A program made the position numbers and the translations under genes. The notes beneath the pieces were generated by a model. That model saw only the letters and a program-made list of their open reading frames with translations. It was not told the DNA's origin and made no database searches. Below, in pieces: positions 16,662 through 24,878 of a DNA stretch of 64,000 bases. Each line of letters begins with the position of its first letter. Within the stretch, counting starts at the first letter, position 1. This stretch comes from Streptomyces tsukubensis. Lineage in GTDB: Bacteria; Actinomycetota; Actinomycetes; Streptomycetales; Streptomycetaceae. The stretch spans positions 3,308,501-3,372,500 of the forward strand of contig NZ_CP020700.1 in the NCBI RefSeq assembly GCF_003932715.1. The letters run 5' to 3'.

Positions 16662-17345
16662 TCAGCGGCGGACTGCTGCCAGTTCGACGGGTGTACCAGT
16701 ACGGGCGGCTCCGCCGCGCGCACCGTCCCGCGCCCCTCCGGCGCCGGTGCCCGGCTCCCGTACCGCCACCGTCCCCGGCTGGCGGACGGCGACCGTGCCC
16801 GGGTTCCGTACGACCACGGTGCCCGTACCGCGGGCCGCCTCCCGAGCCCCCGCCGTCGCGCTCTCGCGCGCGGTGCCGCCGAGCGGGCCGGAGTACGTGC
16901 CGCGGGCGCCGCGCGTGTCGTCCGGATACGGCGCCCCGACGGGCACACCCCGGTCGATCTCGCACCAGATCGCCTTGCCGTTGCCCTCCTGGGACCAGCC
17001 CCAGCGGTCGGCCAGACCGTCGACGAGTTCCAGACCGCGGCCGTTGGTCTCGTCGTCCTCCGCGGTACGCCGCCGGGGCGGCCGGGCACAGCGGTCAGCG
17101 ACTTCGACCCGGACCGTGCCCGCCTCCTCCTTGCCGAAGCCGAAGAGCATCCGCAGCACGGCGGGGCAGCCCGTGTGGACGACCGCGTTGGTCACCAGCT
17201 CCGAGATCAGCAGGATCAGCGTGTCCGCCAGCGGCTCGTCGTGCTCTATCCCGGAGCCGACGAGCCGGGACCGCGCCCATCTACGGGCCCGCCCCACCTC
17301 CGCGGGATCGGGACCGACCTCCAACTGAACCTGGAGCACCTGCAC
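16662..17345 (-). CDS. ATP-binding (RsbW-like anti-sigma kinase domain) protein
   Basis: A 227-residue protein whose residues 1-130 form a single HATPase_c domain of the RsbW/SpoIIAB-like type very common in streptomycetes: ADTLILLISELVTNAVVHTG (N box), VEVADRC (G1 box), and NGRGLELVDGLADRWGW (G2 box), then GKAIWCEI. The C-terminal 95 residues are unusual, being low in complexity with a repeated GTVAVRxPGT module (three to four copies). No sigma factor or anti-anti-sigma gene is adjacent. The role is probably a regulatory kinase or sigma-binding protein in the cytoplasm. It starts at ATG 17345. Confidence 0.85.
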   Translation of the reverse strand: MQVLQVQLEVGPDPAEVGRARRWARSRLVGSGIEHDEPLADTLILLISELVTNAVVHTGCPAVLRMLFGFGKEEAGTVRVEVADRCARPPRRRTAEDDETNGRGLELVDGLADRWGWSQEGNGKAIWCEIDRGVPVGAPYPDDTRGARGTYSGPLGGTARESATAGAREAARGTGTVVVRNPGTVAVRQPGTVAVREPGTGAGGARDGARGGAARTGTPVELAAVRR

Positions 17346-17745
17346 CGCTCACACCATCCGAACCGGCGGACACAACGCCTCGCGCCTCGACTGGGTCTTT
17401 CCCGGCAGGGTCACTGCCTGTGACTCCCGTGCGGGACAGCATGGTTGACGTACAGTCACCGCAACAAGCGCTTCGGGCATATTCCAGCACGAAGGAGTAC
17501 TCGGGGTGAGTGCTGTGCGACACCTGCCGCGGCGAGTCGAACAGGGGCTCGCGGCCCGCTCACCCGTGGTGTGAGCGGCGCGCATTTCCGGGCACGGGGA
17601 CACCGCAGGGGCGTCACCGCGGCCGTCGTGCCTCGGTACGACTCGCATTTCAGGGAGCGTACCGGAGTGAGCGGCCGACGACGGCCCGTGACGAGTCATC
17701 CGAAGGACACAACCCGATATCGACGCAACGTGACACGCGATGGTG
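17346..17745. other. Intergenic, 400 bases
   Basis: Promoter region of the ATP-binding protein gene and 3' flank of the acyl-CoA dehydrogenase gene. A GTG at 17506 behind GAAGGAG opens a 22-residue frame (VSAVRHLPRRVEQGLAARSP...) that stops at 17574. It has a good ribosome binding site but no other support. I see no other gene, repeat or terminator. Confidence 0.5.
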
Positions 17746-18786
17746 CTATAGCGACGGGCGCGGCGCGGGGGGCCCGGCGGATGCGGCCAGGGCGCGGGCC
17801 GCGGCCTCCTCCGCCTCGGCGGCGACGGGCCGGGTGCGGGCCCGCAGCCAGGCGCGTTTGAGGTGGAGATGGATGTCCGCCTCCCAGGTGAAGCCCATAC
17901 CGCCGTGGATCTGGACGCAGTCGCGGGCGTTGGCGACGGCCGCGTCGTCGGAGATGAGTTTGGCCCCGGCGGTCTCGGCCGGGTCGCCGGAGAGGGCCGC
18001 GGCGTAGACGGCGGCCCGGGCGAGTTCGGTACGGACCAGCATGTCCGCGCAGAGGTGTTTCACCGCTTGGAAGGATCCCACCGGACGGCCGAACTGCTCA
18101 CGCTCCCGGGCGTACCGGACGGCCAGCTCGGTGACGCGGCCCGCCGTGCCGAGCTGCTCGGCGGCGGTGAGGAGGGCGGCCGAAGGGTCCCAGGGGCCGG
18201 GGTCGGCCGGTGCCGGGACGCGGTGCAGGGGGGTGAGCGGATCGACGGACCGCAGGGGTACGGCTCCGGGGAGCCCGGGGCCGGGGGGCAGGGCGACCGG
18301 CGGTACGGCTCCGAAGGCCCCGGCGCCCGGGGATTCTGCGCCCGGGGGCCCGACTCCGGAAGGCCCAGCTCCGGAAGGCCCGGCCCCGCCCCCCGTCCCG
18401 TACCCCTCCACCACGTCCGCCTCCGCCAGCCAGGCCACCAGCCCGCCGTCCGCCCGCGTCACCACCGTCTCCCCCGTCGCCGCGCCCGCGACCCGGCCCG
18501 CCGCCAGATGGGTGGCGGCCAGCGGCCCGGGGACGAGCGCCCGCCCCAGCTCCTCGAAGACGAGTACGGCCTCCGGCGCCCCGAGACCGACGCCCCCGGC
18601 GTCCTCCGGCAGCCGCAGCGCGAACACCCCGGCCTCCGCGAGCGCGGCCCACACCACCCGGTCGAGCCGCGGGGGCCCCGCGCCGTCGGCCATGGCCCGC
18701 AGGGCCTTCGGCGGGCAGACGCGTTCGAGGAGTCCGCGGGTGGCGGACTGCAGCGCCCGCTGGTCTTCGGTGAGCCTGAACCGCAT
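17746..18786 (-). CDS. Acyl-CoA dehydrogenase, probable partner subunit
   Basis: A 346-residue acyl-CoA dehydrogenase-like protein, shorter than a normal 380-400. It starts MRFRLTEDQRALQSATRGLL and has EAGVFALRLPEDAGGVGLG and VLVFEELGRALVPGPLAATH. It lacks the S-E-P-x-G-S-D FAD signature of the middle domain. Instead residues of about 130-170 are a Gly/Pro/Ala/Ser-rich low-complexity insert (repeated AGPSG/GPPGA). The C-terminal domain is intact (REREQFGRPVGSFQAVKHLC; ARDCVQIHGGMGFTWEADIH), and this half carries ETF/FAD contacts. It starts 1 base after the stop of the adjacent full-length enzyme, which suggests the mixed tetramers known for steroid side-chain FadE pairs. Confidence 0.85.
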   Translation of the reverse strand: MRFRLTEDQRALQSATRGLLERVCPPKALRAMADGAGPPRLDRVVWAALAEAGVFALRLPEDAGGVGLGAPEAVLVFEELGRALVPGPLAATHLAAGRVAGAATGETVVTRADGGLVAWLAEADVVEGYGTGGGAGPSGAGPSGVGPPGAESPGAGAFGAVPPVALPPGPGLPGAVPLRSVDPLTPLHRVPAPADPGPWDPSAALLTAAEQLGTAGRVTELAVRYAREREQFGRPVGSFQAVKHLCADMLVRTELARAAVYAAALSGDPAETAGAKLISDDAAVANARDCVQIHGGMGFTWEADIHLHLKRAWLRARTRPVAAEAEEAAARALAASAGPPAPRPSL

Positions 18787-18787
18787 C

Positions 18788-19924
18788 TCAGGCACCGCCT
18801 TTCGGCAGGCCGAGCAGCCGCTCGGCGATGATGTTCCGCTGAATCTGGGAGGTCCCGGCGGCGATCGTGTACGAGAGGGACGACAGCCGGTCGACCGCCC
18901 ACTCCCGCCCGAGGTCGAGCGCGTCGGGCCCGAGGACCTCGGCGGCGGTCTCGTACAGCTCCTGCCGGGCCCCCGAGTAGCGGAGTTTGAAGACGGAGCC
19001 GCCCGGGCCGGGGACCGTGCCGCCGGTCCTGGCCTCGCTGACGTTCCACTGGACCAGCCGCCACAGCGCGGTGAACTCGGCGTGCAGCCTGCCCAGCCTG
19101 CGCCGGAGGACCGGATCGTCCCAGCGGCCGGTCTCCCGGGCCGCGGCGGCGAGAGCGGCGAGGGTACGGCGGCAGGCGACGACCTCCCCGGCGAAGGCGG
19201 TACCGCGTTCGAAGGAGAGGGTGACCATGGTGACCCGCCAGCCGTCGTTCTCGGCGCCGACCCGGTGGGCGGCCGGGACCCGTACCTCGTCCAGGAAGAC
19301 CTCCGCGAACTCGGCCGTTCCCGCCAGCGTGCGCAGCGGCCGGACGGTGATCCCGGGCGCGTCCATGGACAGCGCCAGCCAGCTGATCCCGCGGTGCCGG
19401 GGGGCGGCGGGGTCGGTGCGGACGAGGAGTTCGCACCAGTCGGCGACCTCGGCGTGCGAGGTCCAGATCTTGGAACCGGTGACGACGTACGCGTCGCCGT
19501 CGCGGACGGCCCGGGTGCGCAGGGCGGCGAGATCGGATCCGGCGCCGGGTTCGCTGAAGCCCTGGCACCAGATCTCGTCGCCGCGCAGGATCGGGCCGAG
19601 CCACCGTTCGCGCTGTTCGGGCGTGCCCTCGGCGGCGATGGTGGGCCCGGCGTGGAGGAGGCCGACGAAGTTGGCGCCGACGTAGGGCGCGCCGGCGAGT
19701 TCGGTCTCCTCCAGGAAGACCAGCCGGAGGCCGGGATCCGCGTCCCAGTGGAGCCGGCCGTACCCGGCGTCGTACAGCATGCGCTGCCAGTGGGTGTCGT
19801 ACGCGCGGCGGCCGGGCCAGTCGTCCGGTGAGGGCTTCGGGGGGAGCCGGGGCAGGGCGGTGGCCAGCCAGCTCCGCAGTTCCGTGCGGAACGCCGCTTC
19901 CTCTTCCGTCGGGCCGAAGTCCAT
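18788..19924 (-). CDS. Acyl-CoA dehydrogenase, full-length subunit
   Basis: A 378-residue protein: N-terminal helical domain (MDFGPTEEEAAFRTELRSWL, GYGRLHWDADPGLRLVFLEE), the FAD/substrate signature WCQGFSEPGAGSDLAALRTR with VTGSKIWTS, and the C-terminal signature AAGTSQIQRNIIAERLLGLP. It is closest in look to the enzyme at 13441 and to FadE subunits that act on branched or ring-bearing acyl-CoAs. It is the first gene of a two-gene leftward operon with the shorter subunit. The shared palindrome C lies 34 bases upstream of its ATG. Confidence 0.92.
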   Translation of the reverse strand: MDFGPTEEEAAFRTELRSWLATALPRLPPKPSPDDWPGRRAYDTHWQRMLYDAGYGRLHWDADPGLRLVFLEETELAGAPYVGANFVGLLHAGPTIAAEGTPEQRERWLGPILRGDEIWCQGFSEPGAGSDLAALRTRAVRDGDAYVVTGSKIWTSHAEVADWCELLVRTDPAAPRHRGISWLALSMDAPGITVRPLRTLAGTAEFAEVFLDEVRVPAAHRVGAENDGWRVTMVTLSFERGTAFAGEVVACRRTLAALAAAARETGRWDDPVLRRRLGRLHAEFTALWRLVQWNVSEARTGGTVPGPGGSVFKLRYSGARQELYETAAEVLGPDALDLGREWAVDRLSSLSYTIAAGTSQIQRNIIAERLLGLPKGGA

Positions 19925-19957
19925 GGAGCCCGGTCACCCCGCCTTCGCCGTACCGAA

Positions 19958-19974
19958 TCTGACACTCCATCAGA
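19958..19974. promoter_or_regulatory. Palindromic operator, copy C (acyl-CoA dehydrogenase pair)
   Basis: TCTGACACTCCATCAGA keeps the outer arms TCTGA/TCAGA of the palindrome. It is the most diverged of the four copies and lies in the divergent promoter region with copy D. Confidence 0.55.
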
Positions 19975-20046
19975 TATGTATCGGCCCCAGGCTAGCCCCG
20001 CCCCCGACCGCCCACAAGCAGCCCCGCACCTACCCCCGCAACCGTA

Positions 20047-20063
20047 TCTGACGTACCGTCAGT
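20047..20063. promoter_or_regulatory. Palindromic operator, copy D (acyl-CoA ligase)
   Basis: TCTGACGTACCGTCAGT, arms CTGACG and CGTCAG, 36 bases upstream of the ligase ATG. It matches copies A and B closely. Confidence 0.65.
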
Positions 20064-20098
20064 TCACTTGTCACCGTCCCGAACGGAGGCGTACGGCC

Positions 20099-21637
20099 AT
20101 GGAGTCCACGCGTACGGAACCGGGGCAGCCGGCCGAAGGATCCACCGCCGCCCGGGAGCTGGGCACCGCCCGCACCCTCTGGGAGCTGATCGACCGCCGC
20201 GCCGCGCTCACCCCCGACCGCCGGGTCCTCCTCCAAGGCGACCGCGTCCTCACCTTCGGCGGACTGCGGGACGCCGCCGAACGGACCGCGGCCGGACTGC
20301 ACGGTCTGGGCGTCCGCCCCGGCACGGTCGTCGCCTGGCAGCTCCCCACCACGGTCGAGACCGTCGTCCTGGCCGCCGCCCTGGCCCGTATCGGCGCCGT
20401 ACAGTCCCCGGTCATCCCCTTCTACCGGGACCGCGAGACCGGTTTCGCGCTCCGCGCCTGCGGGGCGGAGTACTTCGCCGTGCCCGGAGAATGGCGCGGT
20501 TTCGACCATACGGCGATGGCGGTACGGCTCGGTGCCCGCGGAGTGTTCGAGGCGTACGGGAGCCTTCCGCAGGGCGATCCGGCCGTTCTGCCCCCGCCGC
20601 CCGCCGACGGCACGGCGGTCCGGTGGATCTACTGGACCTCGGGCACCACCTCCGATCCCAAGGGCGTCCGCCACACCGACCGCTCCCTGATCGCCGCCGG
20701 ATCCTGTCTCGCCCACGCCCTCCGGCTCACGCCGGACGATGTCGGCTCCATCGCCTTCCCCTTCGCCCATATCGGCGGCGCGGACTATCTGGTGATGCTG
20801 CTGCTGTACGGGTTCCCCGCCGTCCTCTTCGAGAAGTTCGCGCTGCCCGACGTACTGCCCGAGTACCGCCGCCACGGCGTCACCACCGCCGGGGGCTCCA
20901 CCGCCTTCTACGCGATGTTCCTGGCGGAACAGCGGAAGCTGCCGCCGGGCGAGAAGCTGATCCCCACGCTGCGGCTGCTCGCGGGCGGCGGCGCGCCGAA
21001 ACCGCCGGAGCTGTACCACGCGGTCGTCCGCGAACTGGGCTGCGCGCTCACCCACGGCTACGGCATGACCGAAGTCCCCATGATCACCATGGGGTCCCCG
21101 GACGACTCCCCCGAGGCTCTGGCGACCACCGAGGGACGGCCGCCGGAGGGCATGGAGATCCGGATCGTCGACGGGGAGGTACGGCTCCGCGGCGAGGCGG
21201 TCTGCCGGGGCTATCTCGACCCCGCCGAGACCGCGGCCGCCTTCGACGAGGACGGCTTCCTCCGCACCGGCGACCTCGGGCACCTCACCCCCGCCGGGCA
21301 TCTCGTCCTCACCGGCCGCTGCAAGGACGTGATCATCCGCAAGGGCGAGAACATCTCCGCGAAGGAGGTGGAGGATCTGCTCCACACCCATCCCGCCGTC
21401 GCGGACGCGGCGGTGATCGGGCTGCCGGACGAGGAGCGGGGCGAGCGGGTCTGCGCGGTCCTGGAGCAGCGGCCGGGCACGGCTCCGCCGACCCTGCCCG
21501 AGGTGACGGCCTTCCTCAGGGGCCTCGGCCTGGCCCCGTACAAGATCCCCGAACAGGTCGAGGTCGTCGACGCGCTGCCGCGGAACGAGACGCTGCGGAA
21601 GGTGCTCAAGTACCAGCTGCGGGAGCGCTACGCCTGA
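20099..21637 (+). CDS. Acyl-CoA synthetase (AMP-forming; cyclohexanecarboxylate-CoA-ligase-like)
   Basis: A 512-residue adenylating ligase. The ATP loop is TSGTTSDPKG at 180-189, preceded by WIYW. Further motifs are GYGMTEVPMITMG (A5), DGFLRTGDLG (A7), GRCKDVIIRKGENISAKEVE (A8) and the C-terminal catalytic Lys of LRKVLKYQL (about 501). The pattern is that of FadD-type ligases for cyclic or branched acids. It forms the CoA thioester that the neighbouring dehydrogenases would use. The ATG at 20099 has a GGAGG 11 bases upstream. Divergent from the acyl-CoA dehydrogenase pair, it shares the 174-base promoter region holding operators C and D. Confidence 0.92.
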   Translation: MESTRTEPGQPAEGSTAARELGTARTLWELIDRRAALTPDRRVLLQGDRVLTFGGLRDAAERTAAGLHGLGVRPGTVVAWQLPTTVETVVLAAALARIGAVQSPVIPFYRDRETGFALRACGAEYFAVPGEWRGFDHTAMAVRLGARGVFEAYGSLPQGDPAVLPPPPADGTAVRWIYWTSGTTSDPKGVRHTDRSLIAAGSCLAHALRLTPDDVGSIAFPFAHIGGADYLVMLLLYGFPAVLFEKFALPDVLPEYRRHGVTTAGGSTAFYAMFLAEQRKLPPGEKLIPTLRLLAGGGAPKPPELYHAVVRELGCALTHGYGMTEVPMITMGSPDDSPEALATTEGRPPEGMEIRIVDGEVRLRGEAVCRGYLDPAETAAAFDEDGFLRTGDLGHLTPAGHLVLTGRCKDVIIRKGENISAKEVEDLLHTHPAVADAAVIGLPDEERGERVCAVLEQRPGTAPPTLPEVTAFLRGLGLAPYKIPEQVEVVDALPRNETLRKVLKYQLRERYA

Positions 21638-21771
21638 CGGCCCTTGCCCCGTTCGGGCGCCCACCCCTGCGACGCGCGGCGGTCTTCACCCCTGGAGCGT
21701 GCGGCCCCGGCGTACGGTCGCGTCGAACCGGCCACCGGTGAGCGGCGACGGGCGAAGGGGCGGCAACGGCA

Positions 21772-23274
21772 GTGGACGACGCGAGCGGCACATCGGAAGT
21801 CGGCGTGGGGCAGCCGGGGCGCGGGCGGCGGTGGGCCATGCTGTCGGTGCTCTGCCTCAGCCTGCTGATGGTGGCGCTGGACGCCACCATCCTCAATGTC
21901 GCCCTCCCCTCCCTGATCGCGGATCTCGACCCCGACGCCCTCCAGCAGCTGTGGATCATCGACGTCTACGGGCTGATCCTCGGCGGGCTCCTCGTCACCT
22001 CCGCCGGGGTCGGGGACCGCTACGGCCGCAAGCTCCTCTTCCTGTCGGGCGTCGCACTCTTCGGCGCCGCGTCCGTCGTCGCCGCCACCTCGGAATCCTC
22101 GGCGCAGCTCATCGCCGGACGGGTGCTGCTCGCGATCGGCGGCGCGATGGTGATGCCCTCCACGCTCTCCCTGATCCGCAATATCTTCCACGACCCGCGC
22201 GAGCGCACCCTCGCGATCGGGGTGTGGGCGGCGGTCGCGGGCGCGGGTGCGGCGATCGGGCCGCTGGTGGGCGGGGTGCTGGTGGAGGAGTACGGCTGGG
22301 CTGCGGCGTTCTGGGTGAACATCCCGGTGGTCGTGCTGACCTTCGCGGCCGGGGTGTGGCTGCTGCCCGAGTTCAAGGACCTGGGGCACGAGCGCCTGGA
22401 CTGGCTGGGCGCGCTGCTGTCGGTCGCCGGGATCATCGCCCTGGCCTGGGGCATCAAACACCTCGCGAAGAGTGGTGTGGACGCGCCGGGGCTGCTGGTC
22501 CTCCTGGCGGGCCTCGGCCTGCTCGCGCTGTTCGCCCGCCGTCAGCTCTCCCTGCCGGATCCGCTGCTGGACGTCCGGCTGTTCCTCAGCCGCCCGTTCA
22601 CGGCGGCGGCCGTCGGCACGCTGATGGCGATGATGGCGATCGGTGCGGCGCTGTTCCTGCTGTCGCTCTGGTTGCAGTACGTCCACGGCTACTCGCCGTC
22701 CCAGGCCGGCCTGCGCACCCTGCCCGCGGCCCTCGCCGCGCTCGCGGGCTCCCTGACGGCGCCCTGGGTAATGCGGCATGTGAGCGTCCGGGCGGCAATG
22801 ACCACGGGCCTGGCGTGCATGGTCGCGGGCTTCCTGGTGCTGGCACTCTCCCCGGAGCCGACGACCTATCCGTACGTCGCCGTCGTCTTCGTCGCCCTGG
22901 GCCTCGGGGACGGCCTCGCCATCACCACGGCGGCGGCGGTCCTGGTCTCCGCGGTCCCCGCCGAGCGGGCGGGCCAGGCGGGAGCGGTCTCCGAGACCTC
23001 GTACGAACTCGGCGTCGGCCTCGGCGTCGCGCTCCTGGGCTCCATCCACGCGGCGGTCTACGCAAGCGACATGGCGGGCCGCCCGTCCGCCGCCCGGGAG
23101 TCGATCGGCCAGGCGGCGGAGCTGAACGACCCGACCGTCCTCGCCGCCGCCCGCACCGCGTTCGACTCGGCGCTGACGACGACGGCGTGGGTGTCGGTGG
23201 GCTTTGTGGCGGCGGGGACGGTGCTGGTGGCGTGGCTGGTCCCGAAGGACTTCACCGCGACGTCAGCGCATTGA
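21772..23274 (+). CDS. DHA2 family MFS drug exporter (EmrB/QacA type)
   Basis: A 500-residue protein with 14 predicted membrane helices. Motif A-like GVGDRYGRKLLFLSGVALFG follows TM2. Other signatures are LMVALDATILNVALPSLIAD in TM1 (the DHA2 D1 motif with Asp), RVLLAIGGAMVMPSTLSLI, and motif C AVAGAGAAIGPLVGGVLVEE (helix 5). The family exports drugs or toxic compounds by proton antiport. It starts at a GTG at 21772, 134 bases after the ligase gene, and may be read from the ligase promoter. No regulator is adjacent. Confidence 0.92.
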   Translation: MDDASGTSEVGVGQPGRGRRWAMLSVLCLSLLMVALDATILNVALPSLIADLDPDALQQLWIIDVYGLILGGLLVTSAGVGDRYGRKLLFLSGVALFGAASVVAATSESSAQLIAGRVLLAIGGAMVMPSTLSLIRNIFHDPRERTLAIGVWAAVAGAGAAIGPLVGGVLVEEYGWAAAFWVNIPVVVLTFAAGVWLLPEFKDLGHERLDWLGALLSVAGIIALAWGIKHLAKSGVDAPGLLVLLAGLGLLALFARRQLSLPDPLLDVRLFLSRPFTAAAVGTLMAMMAIGAALFLLSLWLQYVHGYSPSQAGLRTLPAALAALAGSLTAPWVMRHVSVRAAMTTGLACMVAGFLVLALSPEPTTYPYVAVVFVALGLGDGLAITTAAAVLVSAVPAERAGQAGAVSETSYELGVGLGVALLGSIHAAVYASDMAGRPSAARESIGQAAELNDPTVLAAARTAFDSALTTTAWVSVGFVAAGTVLVAWLVPKDFTATSAH

Positions 23275-23287
23275 GGCCGGGTGCCTG

Positions 23288-23497
23288 TCAGTGGGTGCCG
23301 AACCCGCCGGTCCTGACGCCCGCGACGAGCCCGGCGAAGGCGGACACGGAGACCAGGAGCACGGGCCCGTCGGTGCGCTTACTGTCACGGACGGGGACCG
23401 TGCCGGTGGCGGACGCGTACTGAGGGGCCCACTCGACGCAGGCGCCACCGTTGTCGCTGTACGAAGACTTGGTCCAGTCGAGGCAGTCGTACGTCAC
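23288..23497 (-). CDS. DUF397 protein, copy 2
   Basis: A 69-residue DUF397 protein: DWTKSSYSDNGGACVEWAP, then TVPVRDSKRTDGPVLLVSVS and AFAGLVAGVR. It starts with GTG behind AGAGGAA. It is about 65 percent identical by eye to the adjacent copy at 23512, so the two arose by tandem duplication. DUF397 proteins are small partners of DUF5753-type HTH regulators in streptomycetes (bldB/whiJ-like pairs), with roles in development and antibiotic control. It converges with the MFS gene, with only 13 bases between stops. Confidence 0.9.
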   Translation of the reverse strand: MTYDCLDWTKSSYSDNGGACVEWAPQYASATGTVPVRDSKRTDGPVLLVSVSAFAGLVAGVRTGGFGTH

Positions 23498-23511
23498 GGT
23501 GGTTCCTCTCG

Positions 23512-23721
23512 TCAGTTGGTGCCCAGATCTCCGGCCTTGACGCCGACCACAAGTCCGGCGAAGGCGCGGGCCGAGACTATGAGAACCGGTCCCTCAGCGC
23601 ACTTGCTGTCGCGGATCGGGACGATGCCGGTGGCGGACACGTGTTCAGGGGCCCACTCGACGCAGGACCCACCATTGCCGCTGTACGAGGACTTGATCCA
23701 ATTGAGGTCGTCGGTCGTCAT
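23512..23721 (-). CDS. DUF397 protein, copy 1
   Basis: A 69-residue DUF397 protein: NWIKSSYSGNGGSCVEWAP, IVPIRDSKCAEGPVLIVSAR, AFAGLVVGVKAGDLG. Its ATG overlaps the stop of the HTH regulator (23718-23721, ATGA), so translation is probably coupled to the regulator. The second DUF397 copy follows 14 bases later. The regulator and DUF397 protein are believed to act together, one binding DNA and the other relieving or modifying it. Confidence 0.92.
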   Translation of the reverse strand: MTTDDLNWIKSSYSGNGGSCVEWAPEHVSATGIVPIRDSKCAEGPVLIVSARAFAGLVVGVKAGDLGTN

Positions 23722-24560
23722 GAGATTCCCTCTCGCACCTGATTGAGCATGGCAACAGACTCTGCCTGTGACGGCGCTTCCGTCTGTAGTTGATGGTAGG
23801 CCCTGATCAGCGGCAGCACCGAAGTGATCTCACGTTCCAAGTGGCCCTGGAGCTGGGACTCTACGTAGGCCAGCACAGACCGGTCCGCCATGGTCAACAG
23901 GTTCACGAGACGGTCGAAGGGGCGCCGCTCGCCCATCTCGAACGGAACGATCTGAAGCGCCGTGTTCGGCTGCTCGGCAAATCCGATCAGGCTCTCCAAC
24001 TGGGCGCTCATGATCTTGGGGCCCCCAATGGGCCGACGGATGCAGCTCTCGTCCAGCACGGCGAAGACGAGAGGGGCCAGGGGGCGACGAGCCAAGGCGG
24101 CTTGCCGCTCTATCAGGAAGTCAACCCTCTCGCCCGCCTGCTCCACGGTGAGAGTGCCGCGTTTGACGTTGATGGCCTCAAGAGCCGTCGCGTACTCACG
24201 TGTCTGAAGAGGCCCAGGAATGACGCCCACTTCGAACAGGCGGATCTCCGCTGCCCGCCCCTCGTGTCCGACGTATTCCGGGAAGCCTTCCAGGAGCACG
24301 CCATGTCGGATCTCCCGCCATTGACGCTCGAACGTGTCTACGGATCCTTCGAGGCCAAAAATGGTGTCAGCACTCTGCGCAAAACGGCGTGTTGGCGGCC
24401 TGCGTCCTGTTTCGACCGCCGAGATGTGCCGCCCCGAGTATCCGATCCGCTCGGCCAAGTCGTCCTGAGTCCAGCCCCTTGCCTCTCGTAAGCTGCGCAG
24501 CCGTGCGCCGAAGGCCTCTTCCGGGCTTCCATCGGGGTTCAGCTCCTTGCGATTTACCAA
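23718..24560 (-). CDS. XRE-family HTH regulator with DUF5753 domain
   Basis: A 280-residue protein. Residues 16-75 are an XRE-type helix-turn-helix (LRSLREARGWTQDDLAERIG, YSGRHISAVETGRRPPTRRF). Residues 100-275 are the DUF5753 effector domain with its usual VIPGLLQT-like motif (FEVGVIPGPLQTREYATALE), FLIERQAAL, and the C-terminal DRLVNLLTMADRSVLAYVES. The likely start is TTG at 24560, directly behind GGAGGG. No ATG or GTG fits as well. It is the first gene of an operon with two DUF397 genes and is divergent from four tiny genes. These modules are described as toxin-antitoxin-like or as developmental regulators. Confidence 0.9.
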   Translation of the reverse strand: MVNRKELNPDGSPEEAFGARLRSLREARGWTQDDLAERIGYSGRHISAVETGRRPPTRRFAQSADTIFGLEGSVDTFERQWREIRHGVLLEGFPEYVGHEGRAAEIRLFEVGVIPGPLQTREYATALEAINVKRGTLTVEQAGERVDFLIERQAALARRPLAPLVFAVLDESCIRRPIGGPKIMSAQLESLIGFAEQPNTALQIVPFEMGERRPFDRLVNLLTMADRSVLAYVESQLQGHLEREITSVLPLIRAYHQLQTEAPSQAESVAMLNQVREGIS

Positions 24561-24653
24561 TGTGCCCTCCAAGTTTTGTCTCGTTGAAGAGATTCCAACC
24601 CTAGGCAACTCTGAAGCTCCTTGTAGTGGAAACGCTACGGAGAGGAGCGACCC

Positions 24654-24878
24654 ATGCCCGCTGCCCACGTCATCACCCCCACCCTCACCCCCACCCCCCA
24701 ATCCCAACTCGACGCCCTGATCAGAGCGGGCGGGTTCTGGGGGCTGGCGCCCGACTGGGTTCCGCGGGGCGGATACGCCTGCGACCGCGGCACCCTCGTC
24801 GCCGCCCTCGCGGCCCTCCGGCGGCTCGCGCAGAACGAGGCGATCCGGCTGCGGAGGGGGCGGTCCCATGTCCACTGA
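24654..24878 (+). CDS. Small hypothetical protein (first of four)
   Basis: A 74-residue protein starting at ATG 24654 behind GAGAGGAG. It has a Pro/Thr-rich start (ITPTLTPTPQSQLDALI), then GFWGLAPDWVPRGGYACDRG and a helical basic end (LVAALAALRRLAQNEAIRLR). It is divergent from the DUF5753 regulator (93 bases between starts) and overlaps the next gene by 11 bases. Similar short genes commonly flank DUF397/HTH modules in streptomycetes. The function is unknown. Confidence 0.75.
   Translation: MPAAHVITPTLTPTPQSQLDALIRAGGFWGLAPDWVPRGGYACDRGTLVAALAALRRLAQNEAIRLRRGRSHVH

Noticed and set aside
17506..17574. 22-residue ORF behind GAAGGAG
   Set aside because: It has a good ribosome binding site but no terminator, overlap or recognisable peptide. 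I kept it only as a note in the intergenic entry.
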